Source: Amoebophrya sp. A120 (lineage: Eukaryota; Sar; Dinophyceae; Syndiniales; Amoebophryaceae). Taken from it: DNA of 64,000 nucleotides. The DNA lies in contig CAJINV010000005.1 of NCBI GenBank assembly GCA_905178155.1, positions 9,150,874 to 9,214,873 of the forward strand, given 5' to 3'. Numbering within the stretch: position 1 is the stretch's first letter; every line of letters begins with the position of its first letter. This document shows, one piece after another, positions 45,543 through 57,000 of the stretch. The translations under genes were made by a program, and so were the position numbers. Under the pieces are notes generated by a model, which saw only the letters and a list, made by a program, of their open reading frames with translations, was not told the DNA's origin and ran no database searches.

Positions 45543-45983
45543 ATGATCCCGGGCATCTCAGTCCTTTTGATTCTCGTCACCTATTGCTACCCACTCTACG
45601 AGACGATTCTCTGTTTGCGCCCTCTTCTTCTGGCGACGAGCAACACAAAGCTGAGTTCCAGCTCTTCCACTTCCGGTCCTTCACTTGACGCAGCACAAGA
45701 GGGTGGCACTAGTGGTACTACACTAAATACTCCTCCAAGAATTCCTGCTCAGACGATCATAATAACGGACGCTCAGAAGCACTGGTTGTTCTACTGGGTT
45801 TTGTTCGGCTTGTACCAGCAAATTGTGGACCCGGTGCTGCGTTGCGTCGACTATCTGATACCGATCCTGCCCGACGAGCTGCAATTTCTCCTCTTCCTGT
45901 GGCTCGTTCATCCGCAGTCGAGCGGGGCGGGGTTTCTGTGGGAAATGTACGTAGAAAGACATACGATGCGGCTGTTTAGGTGA
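45543..45983 (+). CDS. HVA22/REEP/DP1 (TB2) family ER membrane-shaping protein
   Basis: Intronless gene for 146 aa. The family pattern is clear: hydrophobic N-terminus with YCYPLYETI, a spacer, then HWLFYWVLFGLYQQIVDPVL, LPDELQFLLFLWLVHPQ and GAGFLWEMYVERH. These proteins form hairpins in the ER membrane and stabilise tubules; the Yop1/DP1/REEP and plant HVA22 proteins share this core. The Ser/Thr-rich spacer between the first and second hydrophobic parts (about 45650-45740) is longer than usual. It is the only gene in the window with no introner and no intron at all, and it stands between two GC-rich islands. ATG 45543 gives the expected N-terminus. Confidence 0.85.
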   Translation: MIPGISVLLILVTYCYPLYETILCLRPLLLATSNTKLSSSSSTSGPSLDAAQEGGTSGTTLNTPPRIPAQTIIITDAQKHWLFYWVLFGLYQQIVDPVLRCVDYLIPILPDELQFLLFLWLVHPQSSGAGFLWEMYVERHTMRLFR

Positions 45984-46479
45984 CGAGGGGGCGGGTTGAG
46001 ATGGATTCTTTGTGGTGGTCGTGGTTGCAGAGAAGAATCATTTCGGCTTGAGAAGATCAAGATGTTGACTCTTTGTGTCGCATTCATGATGAATGGTAAT
46101 GTCCACTGAGGATTTGCATGAACAACCCGTATGGCAATTCCAACAAGATACAAATTCACGCGCTGATGCGCGACATTGTGAAAGGTTGGAAATTTAGATT
46201 TTCAAACGGTCGACCCTACGCATGTCTTCGCTGCGTTTGTAGCGATGCAGTTCAGTCTTCGTTTTCATGTTCTGGATCATATACTAGTACGCGTAGGCAT
46301 GGGCTGAGGTTTTTTCAGGGAGAGTGCTGTGGGCAAGAGAGATTGTTGTGGAGCCGGAGTGGCGGATGAAGTCTCGTTTGAGAGATTTCAAACATGAGTG
46401 AAAGAAGGCGCGAAGAGGGAGGGACATAGTTTGGACGGGGTCGTTGCTACCCATCTTCCCAGATACAAGATAGGCACAC
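45984..46479. other. Intergenic stretch after HVA22/REEP gene
   Basis: No gene or repeat recognised. Confidence 0.5.
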
Positions 46480-47060
46480 AGTCGGCCGCCGCGTCGGATA
46501 CATTTTTGGCGGCGCGGCGCAGGGTCGGGCGTCGCGCGCGAGCGGGGGCCTGGCGCAACAGCGCGGGGGCGCCGTGCGATGGTACGGAGGGGAAACGGCG
46601 GAGCAGCGACGCCGTGCCCGCGGCCGAGCCTGCGGCTCCAGTTGCGGCCGTGCCCGCGGCCGTGCCGGCCCGCTGGTGGACCCTATCCGCAGTCCAGCGC
46701 CTGGATAGACGACGGCGATCGGACCGGGCGGCCTCTGCCTGTTAACTTCGGCCCTAGGCCCTTCCCTCTGCTGGCGCCCCCGGCCGCCACGGGGCGGCGC
46801 CTCGCGCGCGCGCGCGCAGACGATCGGGCCATCGTGGCAGCCCCTGCCCCGCTGCGTTGTTGCTTGGCCTGCCCGCATCTCTCGGCCGGGCTTGCCGCCC
46901 GCCCTTGCTGTATTGGAACGGGCCGCCGGCTTTATGGGTCCACATGTGCTGCCCCCCTTGCGTTCGGCGGCGCAGCTGTCGCTCGGGGCGGCGCTGCGGC
47001 TCTGCCCCGTAGCCGCTTTTCCTTTTTCGGGGTGTTGTAGGTGCCGGCGTGCCGGTATCA
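46480..47060. other. GC-rich intergenic island
   Basis: Between HVA22/REEP and PRORP; includes a CGCGCG dinucleotide run near 46805; no gene seen. Confidence 0.7.
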
Positions 47061-47839
47061 GCTTCTTTTTGTTTCTGTTTGCGAAGCAGCGCGAGTCAAA
47101 TAGTGCTCGCGAAGAAGTGCTCACTGCGTGGGCGTGAAGAAGATAAGTTTCGCCCCCGAGGGCTTTCTAATAATAGAATGGGTAGCATTTTTCGTGGTCT
47201 GCAGCCCTGAATATCAGCTCGGACTATATGTTGTCCGTAGATGTCATGCAGCTAAGAGTTGCCAACGCCATCACCTCGTCTCTGGAACTGGATCTGTAAT
47301 CAATATAGAGTCCTGCAAAAATGATCATAGTGCTGTCCATATTTGGATCATCATGAAAAACGACAAAAGCAGCACCGAGTTCCTTTCCGTTACAATGTGA
47401 AAGGGATCAGTACGTAGTTCTTTTCCTCATGTCTCGTGGTCCGGGACGATGATCAAAATCAAAACTCCTGCGCCATGTCTTCGTGATGAAATGTGTTTGG
47501 CAAAAATTCAGAATGAAGTTCCGGCATTTCGCCTTCTTGAAATAGAGACAGGATCTTCATCTTGTTCTCTTACTCTATCCAACGCAGGCCACGCACTGCA
47601 AAACTAGATGTGGTTCATTTCATTCTCACCCAGACCCTTTCAGAGGACGCCGCAGTATTGTTTTACCACGACTGCGAAATTGGTTTCACCCTCCACCTGT
47701 AGCTTAAAAGTTGCGACTTTCCTTACTGCCCAAGAAAAAGTATTGATGTTGAACTTCGAAACACCATGTTGACGCTTCGACTTCATACAGATTTCTCGTA
47801 ACAGTCACTTCTGCAGCGCTGCATATCAGCACTTTGAAC
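47061..47839. other. Intergenic stretch before PRORP
   Basis: No gene or repeat recognised; short open frames show no motif. Confidence 0.5.
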
Positions 47840-50800
47840 ATGGCTGTAGCATCGACCCTCCTCTCATCTGCGACGACTTCCTGTAGCGCTGAAGTTTCTT
47901 CCTCCACTGCTTCCGCTGAAAAGCCCAATAAGCAGCATCACGATTTGCAGGAACTACAACAGAAAATCAGCAAGATGGAAGTAGAACATCAAAAATCTTC
48001 TTCTTCTGCGGACAAGATGATACAAGTTGTAAATCGCGAACAACATCAAACCGCGCCGGGTCCTCAAAGCACCACGGCGACAACGACAGTATCCAAGCAG
48101 AACAAGAAGGAATGGAAGAAGAAACAGAAGGACTTGCAGGGGAGGCTGAACGAGGCATGCAGGAAGAGGAATGTAGCGGATGGTCTTGACAACAAACGAA
48201 ATCAACGCCAGCATTCCTGGACGGAAATCCAGGCAGTTTATGAAGACTGGATGGAAAACAATCCGGATGTGTATGACTTGCTCAGATGTTTTTACAATCT
48301 CAAACGTTACAATAGAGTCTGGATTTGGTCTTGCATGATGAGCATGACAGACTCGGACAGCATTCCGCTTTCTGCAATACAAATTTCCCCAGATTGTAGT
48401 GCGATTGGGGACCACTCCGGGACTTGGCATGCGCAAATTCCTATGAGAGTCGGCTAGATAATGCACTTCCTGCATCACAGATTTGCATATTGTGTCGAAT
48501 AACGTTTGAGATTGTAAAAACACCTGAGCAGGTTATAATGTGCCGAAACCGAGCTGCCTGTTCGCGCAAACCATGCAGGGAGTTGTGGAAGAAATCGTGT
48601 TGATGGTGGATAATTTTTCGTCTAGCAGTAGTAGTTCCTGCATGACAAAGACAAACCAACAGCAGCAAGCCGAAGAAGTGACGAAGATCGCCTTTTTCAT
48701 CCAAAAGGTGTTTGAGGAGGCCAAGAAGCACTTTTTCGCCTCCAATCCCAACGCAAACGCGGGCAACTCGAATTTGAAAAATCTCGAGTCCTTGTTGTAC
48801 TTGCTCTTCCGCAGTTATTGCGCGGAAATGAAGATCAGGAAGATGATGATGATGAATTTTCCTGTTGCTGGGGAAGAAGAAACGAGCAGTAGTGCTGCTG
48901 GCCGGGTATCGTCTTCGGAGCAGGTTTCGCTCATTGACAACGCGTTGGAGCAGTTTATGACATATTTCGGAACGTCGACCAATAAGAGCTGCAACACAGA
49001 GACAGAACGAGAGCCAACTTCTCATGCGACAAGCGATACAAGTAAAAAAGCCACGACGATGAAGCCGGTGCACCAGGTGAAGCTGCGCACTTTGATCCCG
49101 ATCTTCGAGATATCGCAAGAAAAAACTGTTTCACTGTAAACTTGTAATGCAGAAAATGCATCACGAAAGTGTTTGTCTTGCTACACATGCAAGACAGGCG
49201 ATTTTTAATGGTGTTTTCCCTCAGGATCCTCGCATGGCAAATTTTCTTTGTAATGTGTAGCGAACTTGTAATGCAAAACTTGCAAAATCCTGACAGTCAA
49301 GCAGTTTTTTCTTGCGATATGAGATGTTTGCGTTGTCAGGGGGTTTTTCCGTCGGGGATAGTAGTAGAACTACAACTACACTACACCAAGAAGCTCCTTC
49401 TGCTCCGTCCAGTACAACTTCTGCTGCACACGACACCAGCAAGAACACCAGAAACTACTTCGCGGAAGCGGAATTATTCTATGAGCAGCAAGTGGCGAAG
49501 CGGTTTTTGCAACACCAAGATCCAACCGCTAGTGGGTCATCGACTACAACATCAACTGGTCCCTCCGGGTACATGAACACGGCGTCGATTATCATGCACT
49601 CGGTGACCAGAAATTCTTCTGTGCAAATTAACGACGACCAGAAAAATTGGGAGTGGCTGTTTCTCTTCCGGATCGAAACGTTACTGAACAGCAAGGCAGA
49701 TGAAAATAAGTTGGAAAAGCTGCAAACCCTCTTAGCCGAGATGGCGAAGGTTTGCCCGCGGCTGGGATTGGTCAAAGCCGACGAGGAAGTAACTTCGGAT
49801 AACACGACCATCCACCTAGACCGCGGAATGGGCGCCGCGACGACGGGAACAAATGTAACCGTGAAGTCCAAGCTTTTGGATTTACTCAGAAAGTTTAATT
49901 ACAGAATTCTGACGGATAAATCCATTATATCTGACGAAACGGGGATCTGTGATTCTACAAATCTCAAGCTGCAGCGCAAAAACCTCGTTTCAAAGGGGGA
50001 ATTGGAGAAACTGCTGCGGCTGATAGAGCGGTTAGCAACGGAACAACAGCAGCAGACGTCTTTTGCAGGTTTTAGCACGCCAAGTAGCTCGCCGGCACCC
50101 TCGGTGGTTTCGGAACAGAATGGAGCGGCGGGTGAGAAAAAAGTTGGAGCGGCTGTTGTTCCAGGAAGTGTAGTTCCGCCTCCTCCTGCTGCTGCAACGG
50201 ACACCTCCCGCGTGAGAAGTTCCAATTGTTCAGAGGAAGCGCCGGGTGCTGGTCCTCGTAACAGCAGCCACAACTCCCTCACCCTTCTCGAGCGCTGGCA
50301 GCTGTTCCGCTATGCGGTTTTGGAGAAGCAATTTTTGCACGAAGGGGCGAACGATCAATACGACTGCGTCCTAGACGGCGCGAATATCGGCCACCACTCG
50401 CAGAACCACGACAGGGGCGCTTTTTCGCTGGAGCAAATCGACCTGGCGATGGAGGAGTGCAAGAAACTGGGGAGGAAACCTCTGGTGATCCTCCGGGAGC
50501 ACTGGTGTCGGGACAGAGCGAAGATTTTATTGAAAGCGGAGCACGAGAGGACCACAACTACTGCTTCGAATATTAAACTTCTAGACGACAAGGGCCACAA
50601 AGCGGCGAAAAGGAGAAAGCTCGCGCCGTTGGGAGCGGATAATATTAACACTACTAGCGGGATGAAAATGTGTCATCCTCTTTCGCGGGACCAAGGATCC
50701 TCGGTGAGCTCGAGGGATTCAGGATCAGCAGCGGATAATTTAGGACGACTCGATTCATCCGATGTAGTACCGCGACAGGCATCTTCATCTTCCGTGTCCT

Positions 50801-51948
50801 CTTCATTCAAATCTAGCGAGGATTTGGTTCGATCCTCGCCCGAAGGTGGCACCCCGCGCAGTGAAGGAAATCAAGAGATGCAGGAGGAGAATCGAACCCG
50901 AGAAGAAGATTTACCTGCTACTGCCAATGGTACTGCTGTTCTTGATCAAGAAAACTTAAACTGCGACAAGAAGAACATCCAGCACCCGACCGCCGCCTAT
51001 CTGCAAAGCCTGCAGAACCGCAAGCGCCCGTTGGATCTGGACAGCTGGCACGAACTACCCAGGAAGTGGTATGAGAACAAGGAGCTGCTGATTTCCCCGA
51101 ACAAATTGAACGACGACTGGGTGTTTCTCTACACGGCAATTAAAATTTGCGCGCTGAAGAAGACTAGTCACGAAAGGGAAATAAAGATAAACAGCATGAC
51201 AAATATTAATTCGCCTAAAGAAACTACGCCGCCAAAGGAGCTCTACCTGATCTCCAACGATTTGATGCGCGATCACTTCTTCCGCATGCGGCACCACCCC
51301 AGTCTGCTGCAGTGGAGGGACCAACATTTGTGTAAATTCAACGTGTCGGGGAAAGTGCTGGTGTTGCATCACCAGGAGCAAAAACGAACGGGCAGTGCAA
51401 TACAAACGGCTGGTGAATCAAGCGAAATCAAAATACCTGCAGAAGAAGTAGGTGCTGAAACAGTTAGGGAGAAAGACGAGGTTCTCAAAGTTGTAGAGAG
51501 TAAAATCGTTGCGGACTACAGTTCCGCGGTAGTGGAGTTGATTACGCCTAAAAACTGGAGTGCGGAAATACAACGGATTGATAAAGCAACGGCCCAGGAG
51601 GAGGACAAAGACCACCAGCAGGACCACGAGGAGAATAAAACCAGGGACTACGACTGCAACAAGCGCGGCCACTGCTGGTTTTTCCCGTTTCTGCCTTCTT
51701 CACAGGTGACGGTCTCGCAAGACCCGAGACTCCGAGCGGCGAGTAACAATAATGCGGGTGGAAGTAGTTCTTGTGCAGGCGGGCACCTCCAGCAGTCGGG
51801 GGAAAGGCAGAACAAGGAATTTTCTGTGAAGGACTGGAGATGGGTGGTGGCAGAATATGCTGGAGGAGGTGAGAATGAGAAAGGAAATGGAAGCAGTGAT
51901 GTAGAAAGAGCTTCTGCGCGTAAGAATGAGACGCTTGATGGCAACTGA
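47840..51948 (+). CDS. PRORP: Protein-only RNase P (PRORP), greatly expanded
   Basis: Single-protein RNase P that cleaves tRNA 5' leaders. Exons 47840-48271, 48543-49110, 49325-51948 (1,207 aa against about 500-600 usually). The metallonuclease (NYN/PIN-like) motifs are in order: DCVLDGANIGHHSQNH near 50360 (first Asp about residue 683), LDDWVF-type NDDWVFLYTA near 51107 (Asp pair about 929-930), and ISNDLMRDHFFRM near 51250 (Asp about 979). The N-terminal region is helical (WTEIQAVYEDWME, FFIQKVFEEAKKHFF) and is where PPR repeats should sit; they are not obvious by eye. Long Ser/Thr-rich inserts separate the helical part from the nuclease and also split the catalytic motifs. The frame of each exon agrees across two introners (families I and C). 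Targeting is unclear. Confidence 0.85.
48272..48537. mobile_element. Introner family I
   Basis: Inverted ends TATGACTTGCTCAG followed by TGTTTTTACAATCTCAAACG; duplication ATGTG exact (48267-48271, 48538-48542). Only member of this family in the window; in PRORP. Confidence 0.9.
49111..49319. mobile_element. Introner family C
   Basis: Duplications CGAGA and TGAGA (49106-49110, 49320-49324). PRORP exons join IPIFE-MFALSGG. Confidence 0.9.
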
Positions 51949-52249
51949 GTGTCATATGTCTGCTCAAGCCCTGGTCTACAACTTCGCTGAGATTTTTACA
52001 CCCTAATTGAGACTGGCAATGTTTTTACTGCGACTGTGGAATTGCTTTTTGTTTTCGCGAGATATGTGATGAACAAAAAGTGTTGACTACTACTTTTCTG
52101 CATTCGCAGAGATTGAGCTGCCAGCATTGAGTGGCAAGGGTGTTCGCGTCTTTAGTGTTGTTAGTGCTTTTACAAATTTGATAGCAGGATTATCGACCAG
52201 CAATGAAAAATCAAAAGAAGACCAAGCGGGGGCTCTCTTCCGAGGCCAG

Positions 52250-53740
52250 AGCGCGGACAGCAATCCGCTACGGCGATGCTGTTACTGCCGGAACAAGAAA
52301 CGCGGGCGCCGGGCCGAGATGTGGCGGCTGACGAGGTGCGGGGGCTGTGTGCAGGATGGATCCAGATCCGCCCACTGTCGTAGCGCCGGACGGCGGCGCG
52401 GTGGCCAATCTGCCTGGATTTGCACGAGTCAGCGCGCTGCTCGCGGCGTTTCCAGCTGCGGGGCTGCCGACGCCGGCGCACCTTCGATCGTTGCGTGATC
52501 TCGTGATGTCCGGCGGGGCCCCTTGAGAGACGGGGGCGCCAGGTAGGGCAAGAGGGCCCACCGGGCTACCGCGGCCGCCCGCGGGCGCCTCATATTTCCG
52601 AGATTGCCATGCAGATTTATTCCCTTCGAAGCTTCCGCCGCTAGTCTGCCACTTCTCCGGCTACATCTCGCAGCGTTGGGCGACCTCCCTCTGCGCGGCG
52701 GGAACTTGCTCCAGAAGACCAGCGCCCCCCGGCGTTCGCGATATCTGGCGCAGTCGGGGGGCTCGGGCGAAGCCGACCCGCTGTTGAAGAGCGGAGGCCA
52801 AGGGCCGGCCCCCCTCCATCCCGGGCTGGGTGTTCCTGGGCATGCCGTCGCAAGGGCCGGGCGCGGTATTTCGGGAGGCGCTGCGTTTGCCCTCCGACGT
52901 GATGGCGCGCGTTGTGGTTGGCTGTGGCGCCGCCGGCCCCGGTGGCGCGCGGAGCGGGGCCCCGCGCTGTCTGTTTCCCGTGTCTCCGCACCCGGCGGCC
53001 CCTAGCCGGCTCCGCGCGCCCGCCGCGGGGAGAAGGGGGCGCGCGGGGGAAGCCGGGGAAGGCTTGGCGCCCGCCCAATTCCGGGCGAGCAGGCGGCCCG
53101 CGCCTGCTCTCGAAATTTTGAAGACGATTGCGCTCTAGGCTTTGGAAAAAGTTGCAAAGGACCTGGGCCACGGGATCCATGAGGTTATGGCTGTCGCGCT
53201 TTTCCATCACCCCGGGCGGAATTTCATCGATTGGCCCGCACGCAAGCGCTTTGCTCACGAGCGGAGATGCCCGGAGACCGGTACTCACGCGACAAGGAGT
53301 CGAGTTGCAAAGCTACCCGCTCACCCAGTCCCGGCGGGGTTCCGAGAGATTGGCGACATGACGGCGCCGGCGCTGCGCCCTCGGCCGCGTTTCCGGGCCC
53401 GGCCGCGCCCCAGTGCCTGGCTGGCGGCCGCGCGCCCCGCCGGCCCTTTCTGTGTTCGTTGCCACCTGCTGGCCACAAAGGAAGCCGCGGCCGGGCGGCC
53501 GGCCCGGAGCGGGGCCGGGCATATTCAAGCTCGCAGGATTGCGCCGCCAAAGTTGGCGGCGGGCGGCGCGCGTCGAGCGCGGGGCCGGCTGACTGGATGC
53601 GCGCGGCGCCAGTGGCCCGGCCGCCACGGTAAGTGGGCGCGCGCGCCGCGCCGGCGCTGCCCCGTGAAGCCGCGCGCCGTGCATGCCCGTCCGGCGCGGG
53701 ACTCTTCGGCTTTTTTTTTGCGCGTGAGACTTAGCTGCCT
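52250..53740. other. GC-rich intergenic island
   Basis: Between PRORP and the Ser/Pro-rich orphan; no gene seen. Confidence 0.7.
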
Positions 53741-54070
53741 GGCATGCCAGCTAATTTTTGGACAGGTTGCCCCAGGGCTTCAGACGGATCATGCAGGGCG
53801 GTGCCCTCTGTGGCATAGTGGCTTTTTTTGTATGTTCCTCCCTGCCTGGTGGAGCTGGTGGCAGATTCCGGGGTGAGGTTGCCGACTGAGAGTGACTTTT
53901 GAGAGCATTGCACCGAGGTGAAAATTATAGCAGAGTAGCGAGTGCTAGTCGTGTGAGCCTCGAGCGCGTGAGTGTGGGCAAACAAAAGCAGGCGGCCCGC
54001 CATTCTGATCAGCGAGTGTCAAACCAAAGGGAAAGAGCGCGTCAACCCCTGCGCACGGGGCAAACACAAG

Positions 54071-57000
54071 ATGGCCACAACCAACACCATATCCTATGTA
54101 AGAACGTCTCCATGCAGCTTGTGATGCAAATCTGCATGCTGGAAACATTTCGCATGCGGAGCCCCATGAGAAGTAATTGCCAGTCGTGTTCCGGAATTTG
54201 TCATGCTCCAATCAGCACCATATACTACATCTGTGATGCTGGTTTACTAGCGAAACAGGACCACACTAGCACGAGGTCAAACTTGTCATGCGCAAGATCC
54301 AATGCTTGTTGATTTGTCTAGCAGATTTCCCATCTTCACTATAGCGTGGGGACTTTTTTCCACAGGATACACCAGTTTCGATCTCCTCCCGGGCCTCGGG
54401 ACCATGCCAGGCTTTATCCTGTGCAAAAGTATCGTACTCGTAGTAATCGCAATTATGCAATACAAATCTTTTTCCTAAGGTGAGTCAGCATTACAAATTC
54501 TATTTCTCATGCTGAGGGAATTTGTCATGCGATTTCTACTTAGTACGATACATTTGCAATGCACAGGCTTCGTGAAAGAGCGATACGAGCACCGCCCCGT
54601 GAAGCACAAACTCAATCTATTACGCGCGAAGTGGGATCGGGTTCTGGCGGAGAAGGTAGTATAATTGTGAAATTCGACGGTGGATCACGAACACGGAGTG
54701 TACCTCTTCTGCTGCGTGACAAGAAATGCAAATTACAAAGTTTGCAACCGGGTCAACAGCACCCTCAGTCGTTCTTGTGATTTTTCAATTGCAAATCTCT
54801 CAGTCATCTGCTATCGTATTTATCAGGAGCCGTCAGTCCCGCCGAGTCTGGTTCACAGCAAGTACAAATCCGCGGGTCTGACCGACTATTCTCTGCAACA
54901 GTATCGTACTCGTATTGCAGTCCTGCATTACAAATTTGTTTGTGAAGGTAAACTCGCATTACAAATTTCATTTCATCTCATGCGGAGGAAATTTGTAGTG
55001 CATTTATACGAGTGCGATACTTTTGCAATGCATACCGACGACAATGCCGGGGAGTTCAGTCCTGCGAAGATGCGCGCGTCCTTGAAATATGCATTGCAAA
55101 TATGTCTGGGTCTGGAAGAATGCAGGAGTTTGTCATGCAGATTTTGCATGACCCATGAGGTCGGTGATGCATGCCCTAGCATCGGAGACTTTGCGAGGGC
55201 TTTCTCATGCTCGTACCGTATGAGAAATGCCCTCTCCGCGTAGCAAAAATGACACCACTTTTGCTGTTCATGCAATACAGACTTTATGTAGAGTTCAGAG
55301 GTAGCATCACAAGTTGCATCCTTCCAGACCCAGAGACTTTTGCATTTGATATGAAAATGCAGGACAGCCGGAACAAGGTCATTTTGCCCGGGAATCTAGT
55401 TTTACCGGTGCAAAAACAGGATACAGCGAAATTCTATTTCCACGGAGCTGCGAGTGCGAGTGCGACGACTCGTCCGACCGCCCTGTCTGACGGAATGCTG
55501 CTGTCGTCGTTCCAACACGGAGGTGGACAGATGAATCCGCACGACGACTATTATCCACCAGCCTCCGGCGGAACAAGCTTTCAGTCCTCTACGGGGATGA
55601 AAAAGACCACGAGCGTGAACAAATTCGAGAACAAATTCGATTACGACAAAAACGTCGATTTAAACCGACGGGCCTCGCTCCCGACCTACCACAGAGGTGG
55701 TGGTAGTGACGGGCTGATGAAAATAAAAAACACCAGACCCGCAGCGCATCTTCCGCCAAAACCGCTTTTCGGGTCTTCCTCCTCCTCTTCCTCGTCGAAC
55801 CTAAAAAGAACTTCTTCGCCGAAGAACGTGGTAAAGACAGCTTCTGGAACAACTACATCTGCACCAGGCATGACAGCCAGTCCGCTCCTGTTTACTATTC
55901 CAAATGCCGCTTCCGCCTCGCCCGGGAGCCCCGTGAGAACGTCAAGACAAATGAATTACACAAACACCCGGATGAACTACAACTACGGCTCTACAACTGT
56001 CTCCGATTTCTCCGCGAAGATCCACTCCGAGTATCAGTCTTTGATGAAGTCTATCAAATGTAAAAATATCTGGGTCTGGAAAAATGGAACTTGTGATGCT
56101 AACTTTGGACTCTAAAAAAATCTGTATTGCATGACCAGCAAGAGGAGCCACATTTGTGCTACGCGAGGAGGGCATTTGTCATGCGGAAATGGCATCAGGA
56201 AGCTTTCCAAAAGTCTGTGATGCTGGGTCATGCATTACAAGCACCATGGGTCATGCCAGACAAGCATGATAAGCCTTGCGGCGCATATCCTTGCGGGAAC
56301 GTATTGAGCCCTTCAAGTATATTCGCCCTACTTTTGCATGCGCGGCGTGGGGGTTTGGATTTATTGTCGGTCTGCCATTTGCTCTCATTCGGTCGTGGGG
56401 CCTCACAGAAAGATATAGAAATCGTGCTCGTGCTGGGCGGGGAAAAATTGCATATGGGGCAGTAGATGTAGTTGTAGTCTGCATAGATCGTCATTGTGAC
56501 TATTTCCCTTCTAGTTTCCTCACAAACCCTGGTAGATTTTTATGTAGAATTACTTATGCAGAAGTACACTCGGAAGAATGGCGCACCGCAGAGAGAGCAG
56601 GCGAGAGAGCGGACGAGCGAGCGGCATGCGCGAGCAGCATGAGCGAGCAGCATGAGCGAGCGGCGCCGCGGCAGCGCCCGCGAAGCGAAAGCCTACGGGG
56701 CCCGGCCCAGAAGCAAAAAAGAACAAACCCGCGGGGGCCTCATGCCACTCATCCTCGGCAAGCCGGAAGGCCGCAGCCCCGGCAGTAGCAACAGTGGCGG
56801 CAGTAGTAGCAGTGCACTATCTAGATACTAGCTTAAAAGGGTCGTAGCGCAAAGAAAGAGGGGCAGTCCACAGAGGCTTTTTTGCATGGGGTCCACTGGT
56901 CACCGTTTCGCGCGAGCCATTCGGTGGACGACTGACCCCGCCCCATTTAGATAGCCGCTATGCGGGAGCTTTGTAAAAACTGGACTTCGTCCGTCTCCGG

